Positions 24,250-37,020 of a stretch of 64,000 nt of DNA are shown in pieces. The position numbers and the translations under genes are program-made. The notes below the pieces were generated by a model. That model saw nothing but the letters and a program-made list of their open reading frames with translations. It ran no database searches and was not told where the DNA came from. The stretch is from Rapana venosa (lineage: Eukaryota; Mollusca; Gastropoda; Neogastropoda; Muricidae). The stretch spans positions 928,172 through 992,171 of the forward strand of contig CM054145.1 in assembly GCA_028751875.1 (NCBI GenBank), read 5' to 3'. Position 1 is the first letter of the stretch; each line of letters starts with the position of its first letter.

Positions 24250-27168
24250 TGTGAAATTTATGATGCATTTAACGCCCTCCACTTTGTTTGCTGCTCCCCC
24301 CCCCCCCCCCCCCCCCCCCTATTTCCCATTAGTCCAGGGTCAATGTTGGCTTTATCATGTGCGTTATTTTAAAATGTATTGCATTTAAAGCTGCTGTTTG
24401 ATTTTTTCCCTTTTCATAAAAGGGTGAATTGGAAACCCCATTTGCCAGCAGCATGTGAAGTTTTAATTTTGGATTGCAAATATTAAGTGGTTTCCTTGCT
24501 CCGTTTGTATATTTCATTACAAAACACTTTTTGTTATTGCCCTAAGCCCAATTATACTGAAAGTGCACTTATATAAGCCAATGTGATTACTGTTGTATGT
24601 GGTGGTCAAATCCAATTGGTCTTTATCTGGATGTGTGGAGAAAATGTTGATGTTCCTTTGAGGATCAACAAATGTTTCCTGTAACCAGTAGTGCTGCTTT
24701 TTTCTGTACATATCTGATAATTATATTTAGACATTGTTTTATAAATTGGTGAGCACACACCACTGACCTTTCCTGAGAAAAATCCTTGTACGTTTTTGTG
24801 GTTGCTATAAACATCCTGCAATGAAATGAAATGGAAGCTTTGCACATTTTTTCAAGGTGTTGTGCTTTGTGGCTGTAAAGACAACATGGCTGGAATTAAG
24901 CGTTTTGCCACTTGTGGTTTAAAGCATTTTGTGTGGTGGTTCAGTCACCATTTGGGCCTCAACTTTTCCTCCCTCCATCAGACCATGAGTGGTGGTCTGA
25001 GTCTAGGCTTCCAGATGGGACAATAAACTGAGGTCCCCTGTGTTGACAAAATTATTTAGCACACGTAAAACAACCCACAGCAACAATTGTCCCTGGCAAA
25101 ATTCTGTAGAAAGCCACTGATGGGTGGCGCAACTTGGGCTCTCCCCGGGAAGAGCAGCCTGAATTTCATGCAGAGAAATCTGACTTAACGTGGCATAAAT
25201 CTTTAAATTAATAATAAATTAAAAACTTTGTGGCCTAATATATGGTGTGAACATTCAAAAGCAAACAAGTCAGTTGGTGGGTCATTGTCACTGCTGGTCA
25301 GAGCATTGGGAAAAGCCCACCTCCCCCTTCAGAAAAAAGAGGCTGGAGTAGGGTTGGGTAGCCGGCTTGCAGCTGAAATAAAAACAGATTTTAGAATGGT
25401 TTGAAAAATATATTGCCAGAGCAATAGAAATAAAAAAGAAAAAGATGACATCTTTGTTTCTAGTTCCAATTCATGAATGACTGTTTGCAAATGTAGAATG
25501 TGTTCAAAATCTCGGATGCATATACACCTTTTCTCTGTACTTCTCTCTCTCACCCTCTGTCTGTCACTCTTTCCCCTTCCTTACAACTAAAAGTACCAAT
25601 CAGTCCACCAACTATATAATATGAACAATTCTGATCCACTCAGATGTATTGAAATGCCTGTCAGAAATAAACCTTAATGCACTCAGAAAAAAACATTAAT
25701 GCACAAGACATGTGACACTCCTCCATGAAATGAGTCGCTTTGCACCTCACCCACTTTTCCACTAGGAGCCATTTGAGCCAGGTGGGGGTCAAGTTGCCGA
25801 TTTTGAGATTTTGGTCGATTATAAAAGTATAGCCACTCTACCACCTTTTACTGAAGTTTCAAGGCATAGTTTTGTTTCCTTTTGCTGTAAAAACGTTTAA
25901 AAACCAAGCCCTCAATATGACCACCTATTAAACGATGCAAAACTTCTCATTTTGTGACTGTCTGCAGTCTACGATTTCAATTTGTAATCAATTTTCATAG
26001 AATTATCTGATTTAAAACCTGTTATGTATTGATTAGCCTTTTTATTGCAAATTGACGTGTTAACCTCCAGTGCAAATGTGACTTATGTGGTGGAGGGTCG
26101 CATAATTTTATGGCCTCTTTGAGTCTTTAGAACATTCAAGTATTCCTCACACAATAAGTTCCCCACAGTATGGATTCAAACCTATACAAAAAGAAAGATA
26201 CAAATTCTCTTCTTTATCAAAATCCTAGCACAAGCACATGGACTAGCTTGGACAAAACATGATCCCAAGAATCTATAGGCTATTTTCCCCTAGCCCGTGG
26301 ACAATCTTGTCAAAGTTGAGGTAAATTGATGATGAAAAACTATTGATAATTTGCATCAAATGGATCATTTTTATACCTACCAAGAGATGTACATCTAAGT
26401 AAAAAACATGTTTAACAACACTATGTGGTATCTATTTTCATTGAACCGTTGCTTATTATTATATCGTATACCACCTCCAGTCAGGGCAGATTTCAAGGCG
26501 TGAAACTCAAGTTGCTCTCCCCAGGGAGAATGGTTGCCACAAGAGTGCCAGTCCCCCCCCCCCATCCCTTTTCCCCCCTTGACAATTGCGTTTTTGTCAG
26601 GAATGTTGTCAGGGACAACTTTTTGTGTCGTGGGTTCTTTGCCAAACACTCGATGGCAGTTATTGTCAAATGAGCACAATTGTGTTGTGCTGCCTTTAAT
26701 GACATGTCAGGTCCACCATGTCCAACTGGTGTGTATGGGTTCTTAGAATGCTCAATGTATCGCACATGGGGGACTTCAGTTTACCACAGCATCCAAAAAC
26801 TAGCACCCAGACCCTATTCAAGGTCTTATGAATGGGGGGAAGTTTGGGCTCAAGGCCTGTCGAAGTCAGTCAAACTTTTTTTCAGATGGTACATTGAATA
26901 AGCAGTGCTTTCGCCTTTTTTCAAGCCATCTATCTAAAGAAAAAAAAAGAAAAATATATATATGCAGACATAGAATAAAAACCTAATCAAGGATAAACCA
27001 TACAAATCAAACAAGACAATAATATATGCATACATGGAATTAATTACAAAACAAACCCTGAACAATATTAAACCATACAATTCAAATAACAAATCTCCTG
27101 AAAATATATTCACCATAATACAAAGCAAAAAAAAAAAAAGACAAAATTTTTTTTTAAACCGGAGAGCG

Positions 27169-27200
<32 letters not shown>

Positions 27201-28260
27201 GCTCCCCCCTCCCCCACACGCATAAACACAAAAACCTCCAACCATACAAACTAAACAAACAAAAGAACAAGAACACAAGCAAATAAACAAAACGAACACA
27301 ACCATACATACACAACAGCGACAATAACGAGCATAAAACAAAAATACGGCCAAAACAAAGAACAAATACCCCCTCCCCCTCCCCAAGAAAACCACCCTAA
27401 AACAAAGGAAAACCCAAACAAACAAAAAGGAAAAATAAACCAGAACTACCACCCCCACCAACAATAACAACCACCAAATGGATATAAACAGAGGAAACTG
27501 ATGTATAGTTTCCTTTAAATCATTTAAACACACGCACCCCCTCACCCATATCCCCCTCAGCACATATACTCATATATACCAAACAGACGATGGATTCGAG
27601 CAAAAAAATAAAACGGACATCCATTCCCTCCCTCTCTCCTGGTCATATACACGCATGTACATGTGCTTTTTGATTTAAGGCAGAACAACGTGAGTCCTTC
27701 CATCAAAGAATAAATTCAGGTAATATAAACCCGCCAGCAATTCTAACATCAACAATAACAGTTTAAGTCATCTAATACAATGAACAAGAAAATCACATCA
27801 AAAAATAAAATAAACCAGCATTATTGTGTAACGCAAAAACGAAAAAAGAGTCAAAACAAGAAAGTAAATATCCCAAACCGAACCAATTACACAACACACA
27901 TGCACTCGCACACGTGCGTGCACACACACACACACACACACACACAACGCACACACACAAGATCCAAAGCGTGTCGGGGTCGATATCATATCAACGCATA
28001 TGTAGATCAATACTTACACATGTACTCTAAACTTGGGTCATATCAGATTTGAATGACAAGACTAACGTCAGTGACACTTTAAATCACTCCCCCCCCCCCC
28101 CCTCCTCCCCACGCACATATGCTACATGCAACATAATATTGATTTTAATTACTACAGTAAACCCAATATATACATGTTCAAGCAAAACGGTTCAGAATGA
28201 TACGTAAGCAGAGAATGTCTTGAATTTACAATTCGTGTTCTGAACTTTTATTCATGAAAT
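24250..28260. other. Gene-poor stretch
   Basis: I recognise no gene here. 24,297-24,319 is poly-C. 25,020-25,200 and 26,470-26,900 resemble old SINE remnants: GCAGCCTGAATTTCATGCAG and the near-inverted GCGTGAAACTCAAGTTGCTC. 26,940-27,560 is A-rich with AAAC and CA runs. 27,897-27,960 is a CA repeat. Open frames of 70-209 codons on the minus strand at 26.9-27.6 kb are products of the A/C bias. Confidence 0.55.
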
Positions 28261-28261
28261 A

Positions 28262-28563
28262 TTCTTTCTTTAAGATGCTTTATACTCATCTTTGCTTTTA
28301 ATACATTTCAAATTTTGCGGGAGTTTATTCCATAGGTCACTGCCCCGGGTCTTGGAAATGTTAGCAAATGGTTGTCTATGCTGGTTAATTTTGAAAGCTT
28401 TGGTCATCTTCGGAGGTACATTTTGATTAACAACTTTTTGCATAAACACAGCTTTATTGAATAAAAGTGGGTTTGGAAATGTCAGGATATTTATTTGCTT
28501 ATAATCCTCAATTGTCAGGGTGCTGGTTTTTAACAACACAAGTTATAAACAATGAATGAATTA

Positions 28564-28599
<36 letters not shown>

Positions 28600-30235
28600 A
28601 ATAGTTTATTTATTTTGGATGATTGAAGTAGCCTGTGAGCTAGGCATTTACCTAGTGACGTTATGTGATCAGTCTGTCATATTTTTGTCAATATTTTATA
28701 AGAGTCAACTTCTTCAACTATCCTTAATTTTTTGCCTTTTCTGTCTTGCTGATGCCTACATACAGTTTGTTTTTTGTGCATTTAAGGACATGATATTGTT
28801 TAATTGAGTCCAAATAATCTGTCCCCAATACTATATTGAAGTTTGCAGTTAACCTGCAGGAGTCTGAATCACTACAAAAGAGAGTGGTATCGTCAGCAAA
28901 CATTTCACAGCAACATTTAATAAAACTGGGTAAATCATTTACATAGACTGAAAACAAGAGTGGTCCCAATACTGAGCCTTGTGGTACCCTATATCTAATG
29001 TGTAGTAGTTCTGATGTTTGATTATTTACAGATACAAGCTGCCTCCCATTATACAGAACATTTTCTAGTAGTTGGATAACTTCAGGTGGCAGTTTGTACA
29101 ATTCTAATTTGCGCAATAACAAAGAATGGTTGATCACATCAAATGCTTTTTTAAAGTCAACAAAAAGGAGGCCAGTAAACTTGTCATTTATATTGTGTAA
29201 GAGACTGTCAGTAAGCTGAGTTAGAGCAGTGTGACAGGAATAGTTTTTACGAAACCCTGATTGATCCTCCTGCATTAGACTGTTGTTTATAAAGTAAGAA
29301 TTTAGGGATGTTTGTATGTATTTTTTAATGGGTTTAGATTATACAGAGAGAATTGAAATTGGCCTGTAATTAGATAACAGTCGCCTGATTTATGGACTGG
29401 TATAACTTTTGCCTTTTTAAACTTGAGGAAAACACCTTTTCTCAATACACAAGTTGTATAGATGTCAGTGTTTCAATGATAATCTGCCCATCTAACTTGT
29501 CTAATGTTCTAGAATTCGTTTGTATTTTTATGCTTTCTAATATGTCATTGATTGTCATTGGCTGGAGATTAAATGGAAATTTAATATGTTTTGAATTAAT
29601 ATATTGTTCTAGGTAATGATCATTTTCGCTTGACTTGTCACATGTTATAACTTTATTTGCTATATTTGAAAAATGGCTGTTTAATTCATCAGCTGATATG
29701 TCTTTAATGGACTGCTGACTTTTTGAAACATGTTTATTACATAATGTATTGATGGCTTTCCAAATCTAAGGAGAGTCACTAGTGGTAATTAACAACTGTT
29801 GAAAGTAATTATGCTTTGACCTGCGTTTAATGGAATTCACTTCATTCCCTTGTATTCTGAATTGTTCATTTGTACCATGGGTTTTCAGTTTATCTCAGAT
29901 TCTATGTCTTTTGTTATCCATGGGGATTTGGTTTTTTAACTCTTTTTTTTTAGTTTTTTTTTTTTTTAGTCATGCACTGAGATAAATGGGCTAACCCAAA
30001 ATTCAGCAGCTTCATTGGGGTCTCTGATTTGATATACATCGTGTAATGGTGAATTCATCAGGTCTGAAAGAAAATTATCCTCACAGAAGTGTTGAATCTT
30101 CCGTAATATATAGTTTTATGCCCAACTTTAGGAATTTTTATGTGATGTTTAAACCAAGTACAGCAGACAGGATTATGATCGCTGCATCCACATGAGGGAG
30201 CATGTACTTCAGCTATGTGCTGTTTTGCCTTAGTG
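28262..30235 (-). pseudogene. Decayed non-LTR retrotransposon (endonuclease end, reverse transcriptase, C terminus)
   Basis: Read on the minus strand. At about 30,190-30,090 is CGCSDHNPVCCTWFKHHIK, the end of an AP-endonuclease domain (SDH motif). At about 29,430-29,335 is FKKAKVIPVHKSGD. At 29,275-28,724 is a reverse transcriptase core: QSGFRKNYSCHTALTQL, FVDFKKAFDVINHSLL, RVPQGSVLGPLLFSVYVNDL, and FADDTTLF with the catalytic Asp pair. At 28,539-28,270 is a C terminus with RGSDLWNKLPQNLKCI. The segments lie in different frames with stops between, and a poly-C tract interrupts at 28,567-28,597. The layout fits the Jockey/CR1/L2 group. The usual GVPQG has become RVPQG. Confidence 0.88.
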
Positions 30236-31534
30236 TATCAGTTAAAGTTACTGAGTTATCTGTTACACCTGTGGGTTTATCTTTCCCTGTTCGCTTTCTA
30301 TGCAGGCCAGACATAGTACCTCTAGATCACCAATCCACCATTATTCATATTCTGTCTACTGACAGTCATGCCTGTGATTTCTTTTTTTAATTTTAATTTT
30401 TTATCAATTTTGTACTTATGAAAAAATTGTATCTTTAACAGTTATTATCTTAAACATTTGTTGGATTTTAATGTTCAGTTGTATATCTTCTATTACAGGT
30501 AAGTCATATGATTTAACATGTCACAGTATTCACTGACAATCCATTGCCCTTGTTGCCAAATAGGCAGTCATTAAAAAACCATAATATCTGATAAGTGCTC
30601 AGTGCTTTCACTTTCTTTGCACAACAAAGTGTAAAAGACGAAGATCACACAAATTCAGCCAAGATCTGTCATTCTCCAATACATAAATTTATTCATTTTT
30701 ATTTGTTGTATATATTTGGTCAATTTAAGTCAGCATGTTTTTTTTAATGACATTTTCATTTTAATTTTGCACAAACAAAATTAAGAAAAAACGAAGATCA
30801 AAACAGAATAAACCAGCACATTACTACATTTTATTTGAAACTGTTGCTATGAGTAAAGCAAATAAAACTGATTACAATGTGTGTGCATTTCTGAATAAAC
30901 TAGTCAGCTTTAACATAAGCCATATAGGGTTTAGTATGAGAACTAAACTTAACTGTATAGTATGTGTTAGTAAATTAAAACAAATGGAAAATGAAACGGT
31001 AGAGCGCTGCATTGATATGTTGATAACCCGTTTTAATAAAGAACAATGACTTCCATTTGTAATGCAACTTTGTAAGCCTGGTGGAAACTGATCACAGCAC
31101 AACTGTATAATTACTATTTCAGCAGAATAGCTGGCATCCCTGGCACAGCCTGGTCTTGGGAATGAAATGATGAAGAAAATGAATGTGTCATATATTGTTA
31201 TTTTTCTCCAGGTCTACATGTGCCCTTATCTCATGTAGGGCAGCCTATTGTGGACTGAACAGTGCACCATTTCCAGAATGAGCATGTTAAGGTGTGCACA
31301 TTATGTGAAGTGTGTGTGTGCAGGACACCTTTTACTTTAAACCTGGTAGTGTGTGTGTGCGCGCGCGCGCGCTCGTGCATGTATGTGTCTGTGTGTGTGC
31401 ATGCATGTGCATGCATGCGTATGTTTTGAGTGTGCTCTGCTGCCTCTGCACAAAAAGTGTTAATTAAGGACTTGGTTCAGGCTTAAACTGAAATAGTCAC
31501 ACATTTCCTTTTTTAGACATACCTCCCACCCATC

Positions 31535-31588
31535 CAAAGATTCAGCGCTATATAAATTCCATATATTATTATTATTATTATTATTAAA
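31535..31588 (+). mobile_element. LINE/SINE 3' terminus with ATT repeat tail
   Basis: TTCAGCGCTATATAAATTCC followed by (ATT)n is a typical short-repeat 3' terminus of a LINE or its dependent SINE. The body upstream (31,440-31,535) is not recognised. Confidence 0.55.
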
Positions 31589-31859
31589 TCCTCTTCAATA
31601 GTTTCCCATCTTAAAGTAACAATTATCACTACTTTTGGGATTTCTATCAGTACTTTACAGATACTTTTGTTTTAAGCCATGTTAAAGAAATATATCCCCT
31701 TTATTTTTCTACAGTGCTTGCACACCCACACACTTAAATAAGTATAATTATATCCCCCTCTTTTTTCTTTTTAAGTTCATACAAGGCTTGGTGAGAGAGC
31801 ATTGCAAATAGCCAAAGGTGTGAGCTGTTGCACTTAACTATGTGCAGAAATTATATCCC

Positions 31860-33000
31860 CCTCTGTTAGCATCCCAGTTTAATTTTCGATCAAAAATAGT
31901 TCCCAGATACTTGTACTTCGAAACGTTTTCAACTTCTTGACTATGGATGATAACATGCTCAGAAGTGTGACCCGACCTTCTGAAATCGATAGGAAGATCT
32001 TTAGTTTTATAAACATTAAAATTTTAGCTCCAGATATGCCTCATCACACCAAATGACGAAATCAGTGAGGGCTGGACCATGGTTTTGGACAGATCCAGGT
32101 AAGAGAGACAAAAGAGCACTGTCATCAGCAAATTTTACAAGAAAGGAATTTTCATAGCTGCTTCTGCAATCATCTGTGTATAGAATGTACAGAAGTGGCG
32201 AGAGAACGCATCCCTGTGGAGAACCCGTACATGTAAATCTAACTGATGAAGATATCTTATTGGCAAAAACCCCCTTCGGTCTGTTAGTTAAAAATTAAAT
32301 CAGCCAACGAACAAGTTGATAGTCTACGTCAAATTTTGAAAGTATTTTGTGGAACATGAGGCTGCATTGTATTGAAAGCTGAACTAAAGTCAGCAAACAA
32401 TATTCTGGCATGAGAGTCAGGTGTTTCTAAGTGGTTGTACAACTTGTTCAAAATGAACAGTTTGGTATCTCTCCTGTCCTCTGTAGAAGGGTCAAGGTCT
32501 TTAGTGGAAAGAATGAGAGATTTTACTAAGGTAATTTTTTCTAATGTTTTCATCACAAGTGATGTGAGGGCTACACGTCTGAAATCGTTAGGCCGAGAAA
32601 GATTTGGTTTCTTTGGAAGAGGTATTACATTGGACATCTTCCAAATGACTAGTATCCAGTGAAGCTTGGAACAGGTGCTGAAAGACGTTGGCAAGCTCAG
32701 TATCACAGAACTTAAGGGTTCTGCTGCATATACCATCTGGTCTGGGAGATTTTTTATTTATTGCCTATTTATTTATTTGTTACTTGTTATTTTTATTTTT
32801 ATAGCCTGTGCCACAGCAGCTTTAACTTCTTTCTTCACTTGTTTCTTTTGTTCTTTTGTGCCTGTGTAATATACTACTTTCTTTTTGTTTAAGACAAGTT
32901 TTAGGTCCTTTGTAACCCAATGTTTATTATTGGGGTAAATATTTATCACCTTTGTTGGAATAACACTACTGACACAAAATGGCGCCGCACTCAATATGCT
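31860..33000 (-). pseudogene. Decayed Rex1-like non-LTR retrotransposon
   Basis: On the minus strand, in order: the linker NIYPNNKHWVTKDLKLVLNK (about 32,940); IWKMSNVIPLPKKPN, NDFRRVALTSLVMKTLEKI and ARILFADFSSAFNTMQPH (32,736-32,329); TGSPQGCVLSPLLYILYTDD and FLVKFADDSALLSLLPG (about 32,230-32,100); and VSKYKYLGTIFDRKLNWDAN (about 31,920-31,862). These are the Rex1-type signatures: LTSxVMK, FADFSSAFNT, TGSPQGCVLSPLLY, FADDSA, KYLGT. The pieces lie in shifted frames, so the copy is dead. No target-site duplication was found. Confidence 0.88.
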
Positions 33001-33309
33001 GGCCCCTAGAGAAGCTGACACTGCTCCCCAACGATGGGATAGGTTATTTTGTTATGGAAACAGGCCTAGCCTGCCAATAGGCCTACTAACAAAACTGGAG
33101 TGCAGTCCCACTTCCGAATTGGTACGGAAATACCCGAATGTTGCCGATACAAGATTGCAGACGCTTTTACCTTATGGGATGCGTACCCTACTGTTTACAA
33201 CTATAAACAAGACAAGTAGGCTTGTTTTTACCTATATGTCATGATATTTAAGGAAGTAAGATTACAAGAAATAAGACAGAATTTTTCGATTAGTTTCGAT
33301 TATATTTAA

Positions 33310-34438
33310 GAAAGTTTTACGACCGTGTTAGAAGGAGAAACATCAGAAGAAGTTAGAGTAGAGTCAGGAGTACCACAAGGAACTGTGTTAGGCCCCATAC
33401 TCTTCCTATGCCACATTAATGACCTACCAACATCAGTCGCATCCCAAGTAAGACTTTTTGCAGATGACTGTCTTTTATATAGAGAAATAGGCACCTTCGA
33501 TGACCACATCACCCTTCAGAAAGACCTCAAGAAATTAGAAACCTGGGCAGAAAATTGGGGGATGCGTTTTAACGCCAGCAAGTGTTATATTTTAAACATA
33601 AAAAAAGAATCAGACTATCTCTACCAACTAAATAGTACCATCCTCCAGCAAGTGGCATCAACACCATATCTAGGGATCCACATCTCCAACGACTTGAAAT
33701 GGACCACCCACATAGACAAAATTACCAAAAAAGCAAGCTCAATGTTAGGATTTTTACAGCGAAACCTCAAACACTGCCCACAAGAATGTCGTAGATTAGC
33801 CTATCTATCACTAGTTAGATCCACATTAGAATATGGTGCCACAGTATGGGATAGCCACTGCCAAACAGACATAGATAAGTTAGAACGTATCCAGAACAGG
33901 GCAGCCAGATTCATAAAACAAGACTACCATACTAGAGACCCTGGCTGTGTCACGACCATGCTCCAAGACCTGCATCTGCCGAAATTACAAGACCGGAGGC
34001 GACAGCTTAGGTTAGCCTTTATGTATAAAGTGGTTGAGGGACTTGTCCCGGCCATGCCGCCATCAAATTTTTTTACCCCCAAACCCCAAGGTAAACGTAG
34101 AATTAAGACTAAGACTTTTAAGGACTATAAATCAGTAAACATAGTAGAAAGGACAGCCTGCAACAACAACAGAGGCTACACAGTCCCAGACAGCAGGTGC
34201 AACCAGTACAAGCACTCCTTCTTCGTGCAGACGGTTATAGACTGGAACCACCTCAGCGACCAGACCGTCAATTCCAAGACCCTGAGCTCCTTCAAAGGGG
34301 CCCTCACCAGGGAGAACCAGCACTAGGTGTTCAGAACCAACCAGCATTAGTACTAGCAGTTAAGCGCAAACCCCCAATCCGTCGCGTAAAGCCAGAAGTG
34401 GTTACTGCGACGTATTGATCCAGATCCAGATCCAGACC
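33310..34438 (+). mobile_element. 5'-truncated non-LTR retrotransposon with intact reverse transcriptase C-terminal half
   Basis: An uninterrupted frame from about 33,310 to 34,326 (333 codons from 33,325) starts mid-domain. It has VESGVPQGTVLGPILFL, INDLP, RLFADDCLLYREI (catalytic Asp pair), then TPYLGIHISNDLKWTTHIDK, LVRSTLEYGATVWD, RIQNRAARFI and the C terminus FFVQTVIDWNHLSDQTV. The layout fits the CR1/L2 group. The absence of frameshifts makes it the youngest LINE here. The 3' UTR ends in GATCCAGATCCAGATCCAGA, a short tandem tail. The N-terminal half of the reverse transcriptase and the endonuclease are missing, as expected of 5' truncation. Confidence 0.9.
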
Positions 34439-34969
34439 ACAAAGCCAGTCAACACGAAGTTACTTAAGAAGAGAAGCAGGAACACATCTCGGCCTATCGG
34501 CTACTGAGCAATACCAGCTGGTATGGTTATGGTTATTAGACCTACCTCAACTCCATCATAATTAACTGCTGCCTAGCTTAGTTTACTGTCGATTGCCACA
34601 CGGAATGTTGTTAATAGTTCATGTTTTGTAATTGTATCTGTCAGAACTAAAAGACATGCATGTCGCTCAGTGTATCACTGTATGATCAGAACCTTGTAAG
34701 AGTTTTCAGTCTGATCTTCCATACAATAACACTGATGAGGATTCTGGCATTAGCCCATGTACAATGCTCTTCCATTTCTTTTCTACAGTTGTTGGGTTTC
34801 AGCCGCCAGGGCATTTGCACAGTCACTGGAGATGCTATGCCCAGTCATTTTCCATAACTCGTATGAATGAGTGCACCAGTGTGTATAACAGAGTGTGTGT
34901 GTGGAGTGGAGTGGAGTGGAGTCTAGTGTTTTCTGATGCTCTGTGGTCATAGTTTACATACAGTTTACA

Positions 34970-35700
34970 GTGTGACATCAAGCTGAGAAATGTGCACTAT
35001 GGTATGATCATTGATAATATTATTATTAATAATGTGTAGTTTACTAACAACACATCATCATGATCATAGCTGAAGAATGTATGATGATGTAGTTAGTTGA
35101 ATATGGCTGAAGAAAGTGCATAATGACTGTGTGTGGATTACTGACACTGCATTGCCATTAGACATGTAATCACAGTTGAGATGGGTGCACTAGAATGTTA
35201 ATAGTATAGAGATGGACAAATCAAAATTCAGAAATGTGTATGGTTATGTGTGTAACCTACATTTACATATCTTAACTGAGAAATGTGCATTGTGACATGT
35301 GTAGTTAACACATATATAACATTACAGCTGAGATTTATGTGTGCTTTGGTGTGTTTAAACTTTAATTTACACAGACACATCATAACTGAAAAATGTATGT
35401 TTTGATGTGTATAGTTTATGAATGACACATCATGTTTAAGATATTAAATTTTTGTTATATTGTGTGTAGTTTACACATGACCAGCCATGGGTGAAAAATA
35501 ATTTGTGGAGTTTACATCCCAGGCTGCGAAATGTGCATGATGATATATGCATTTTTCTGATGACACATTATGGGTGTGAGTAATGATGTGTGCAGTTGAC
35601 AGATGAGTGTGTCAAGGCTGCGAAATGTGCATGATGATGTATGCATTTTTCTGATGACACATTATGGGTGTGAGTAATGATGTGTGCAGTTGACAGATGA
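34970..35700 (+). repeat. Degenerate tandem repeat upstream of and into UFSP1 exon 1
   Basis: Units resembling GCTGAGAAATGTGCATGATG followed by GTGTAGTTTAC and ACACATCAT recur irregularly from 34,970. The last two units (about 35,520-35,720, period about 118 bp) are nearly identical. The final unit supplies the sequence around the presumed UFSP1 start codon. Confidence 0.75.
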
Positions 35701-35822
35701 GTGTGTCAAGGATGCGAAATGTGCACAAAGGAGCAGTGCCCCCTGGACTGTCAGGGGAAGTCAGTCTGGTGAAAGGGGACTACGAGTATTGGCACTACTG
35801 CTGTGATGGCACTGATGATAGG
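35697..35822 (+). CDS. UFSP1: UFSP1-like exon 1 (N-terminal part, HYxCDG motif)
   Basis: The open frame from ATG at 35,697 reads MSVSRMRNVHKGAVPPG, then EVSLVKGDYEYWHYCCDG and TDDR, followed by GT at 35,823. The NVH..., SLV.G.Y and YHYGCDG.DDR elements are the conserved block just before the catalytic GWGC in UFSP1; here the family's YHYGCDG reads WHYCCDG. The last codon AGG ends in phase 0 and joins directly to GGC TGG GGT of exon 2. A TGA lies six bases upstream of the ATG, so translation probably starts at 35,697 or at the second ATG, 35,712. That would put the catalytic Cys near residue 46 or 41, close to its place in known short UFSP1 proteins. The donor GTACAC is weak. The start codon lies inside the last unit of a tandem repeat, so part of the first codons derives from repeat sequence. 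Confidence 0.82.
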
Positions 35823-35843
35823 GTACACATGTGTCTGTAGACA

Positions 35844-35885
<42 letters not shown>

Positions 35886-36130
35886 CAGTGCAGTGTGTGT
35901 GTGTGTGTGTGTAGACAGTGCATGTGTGTGTGTGTGTGTGTGTGTGTGTAGACAGTGCAGTGTGTGTTGTGTGTGTGTGTGTGTGTGGTGTGTGTAGACA
36001 GTGCATGTGTTGTGGGGTGTAGTGTGTGTGTGTGTGTGTTAGACAGTGCAGTGGTGTGTGTGTGTGTGTGTGTGTGTTGTAGACAGTGCAGTGTGGGATG
36101 TGTGTGTGTGTGTGTGTGTGTGTGTAGACA

Positions 36131-36166
<36 letters not shown>

Positions 36167-36358
36167 CAGTGCAGTGTGTGTGTGTGTGTCTGTAGACAGT
36201 GCAGTGTGTGTGTGTGTGTCTGTAGACAGTTGCAGTGTGTGTGTGTGTGTTGTGTGTGTGTGTGTAGACAGTGCAGTGGGTGTGTGTGTGTGTGGTGTGG
36301 TGTGTTGTGTAGCAGTGCAGTGTGTGTGTGTGTAGACAGTGCAGTGTGTGTGTTTGGT

Positions 36359-36404
<46 letters not shown>

Positions 36405-36506
36405 CAGTGCAGTGTGTGTGTGTGTGTGTGTGTGTAGACAGTGCAGTGTGTGTGTGTGTGTGTGTGGTGAGTGTGTGTGTGTGTGGTGTGTGTGTGTAGA
36501 CAGTGC

Positions 36507-36547
<41 letters not shown>

Positions 36548-36696
36548 TGTTTTGTGTAGACAGTGCAGTGTGTGTGTGTGTGTGTGTGTGTAGACAGTGC
36601 AGTGTGTGTGTGTGTTGTGTCTGTAGACAGTGCAGTGTGTGTGTGTGTGTGTGTCTGTAGACAGTGCAGTGTTGTGTGTGTGTCTGTAGACAGTGC

Positions 36697-36728
<32 letters not shown>

Positions 36729-36871
36729 GTGTGTGTGTTGTGTGTTGTGTGTGTGTGTGTGACAGTGCAGTGTGTTGTGTGTGTGTTGTCTGTAGACAGT
36801 GCAGTGTGTGTGTGTGTGTGTGTTGTCTGTAGACAGTGCATGTGTGTGTGTGTGTGTGTGTGTGTTAGACA

Positions 36872-36902
<31 letters not shown>

Positions 36903-37020
36903 CTGTAGACAGTGCACTGTGTTTGTGTGTGTGTGTGGTGTGTTTGTGTGTGTGTTGTGGTGTGTGGTGTGTGTGTAGCACAGTGCATGTGTGTGTGTGT
37001 CTGTGACAGTGCAGTGTATG
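35823..37020 (+). repeat. GT-rich minisatellite with constant AGACAGTGCAG spacer, in UFSP1 intron 1
   Basis: Runs of GT of varying length are punctuated by GTAGACAGTGCAGTG every 25-70 bp, more than 25 times. On the reverse strand the same array gives long His/Thr open frames, which are artefacts of the repeat. It follows exon 1 directly, so the 5' part of intron 1 is almost wholly array. Confidence 0.9.

Noticed and set aside
33325..34326. Host gene of 333 codons
   Set aside because: FADD, GVPQG and the C-terminal layout identify the end of a LINE reverse transcriptase.
35761..36988. Long His/Thr open frames (up to 397 codons) on the minus strand and Cys/Val frames on the plus strand
   Set aside because: They are translations of the CA/GT array in every frame, without start context or any non-repeat domain.
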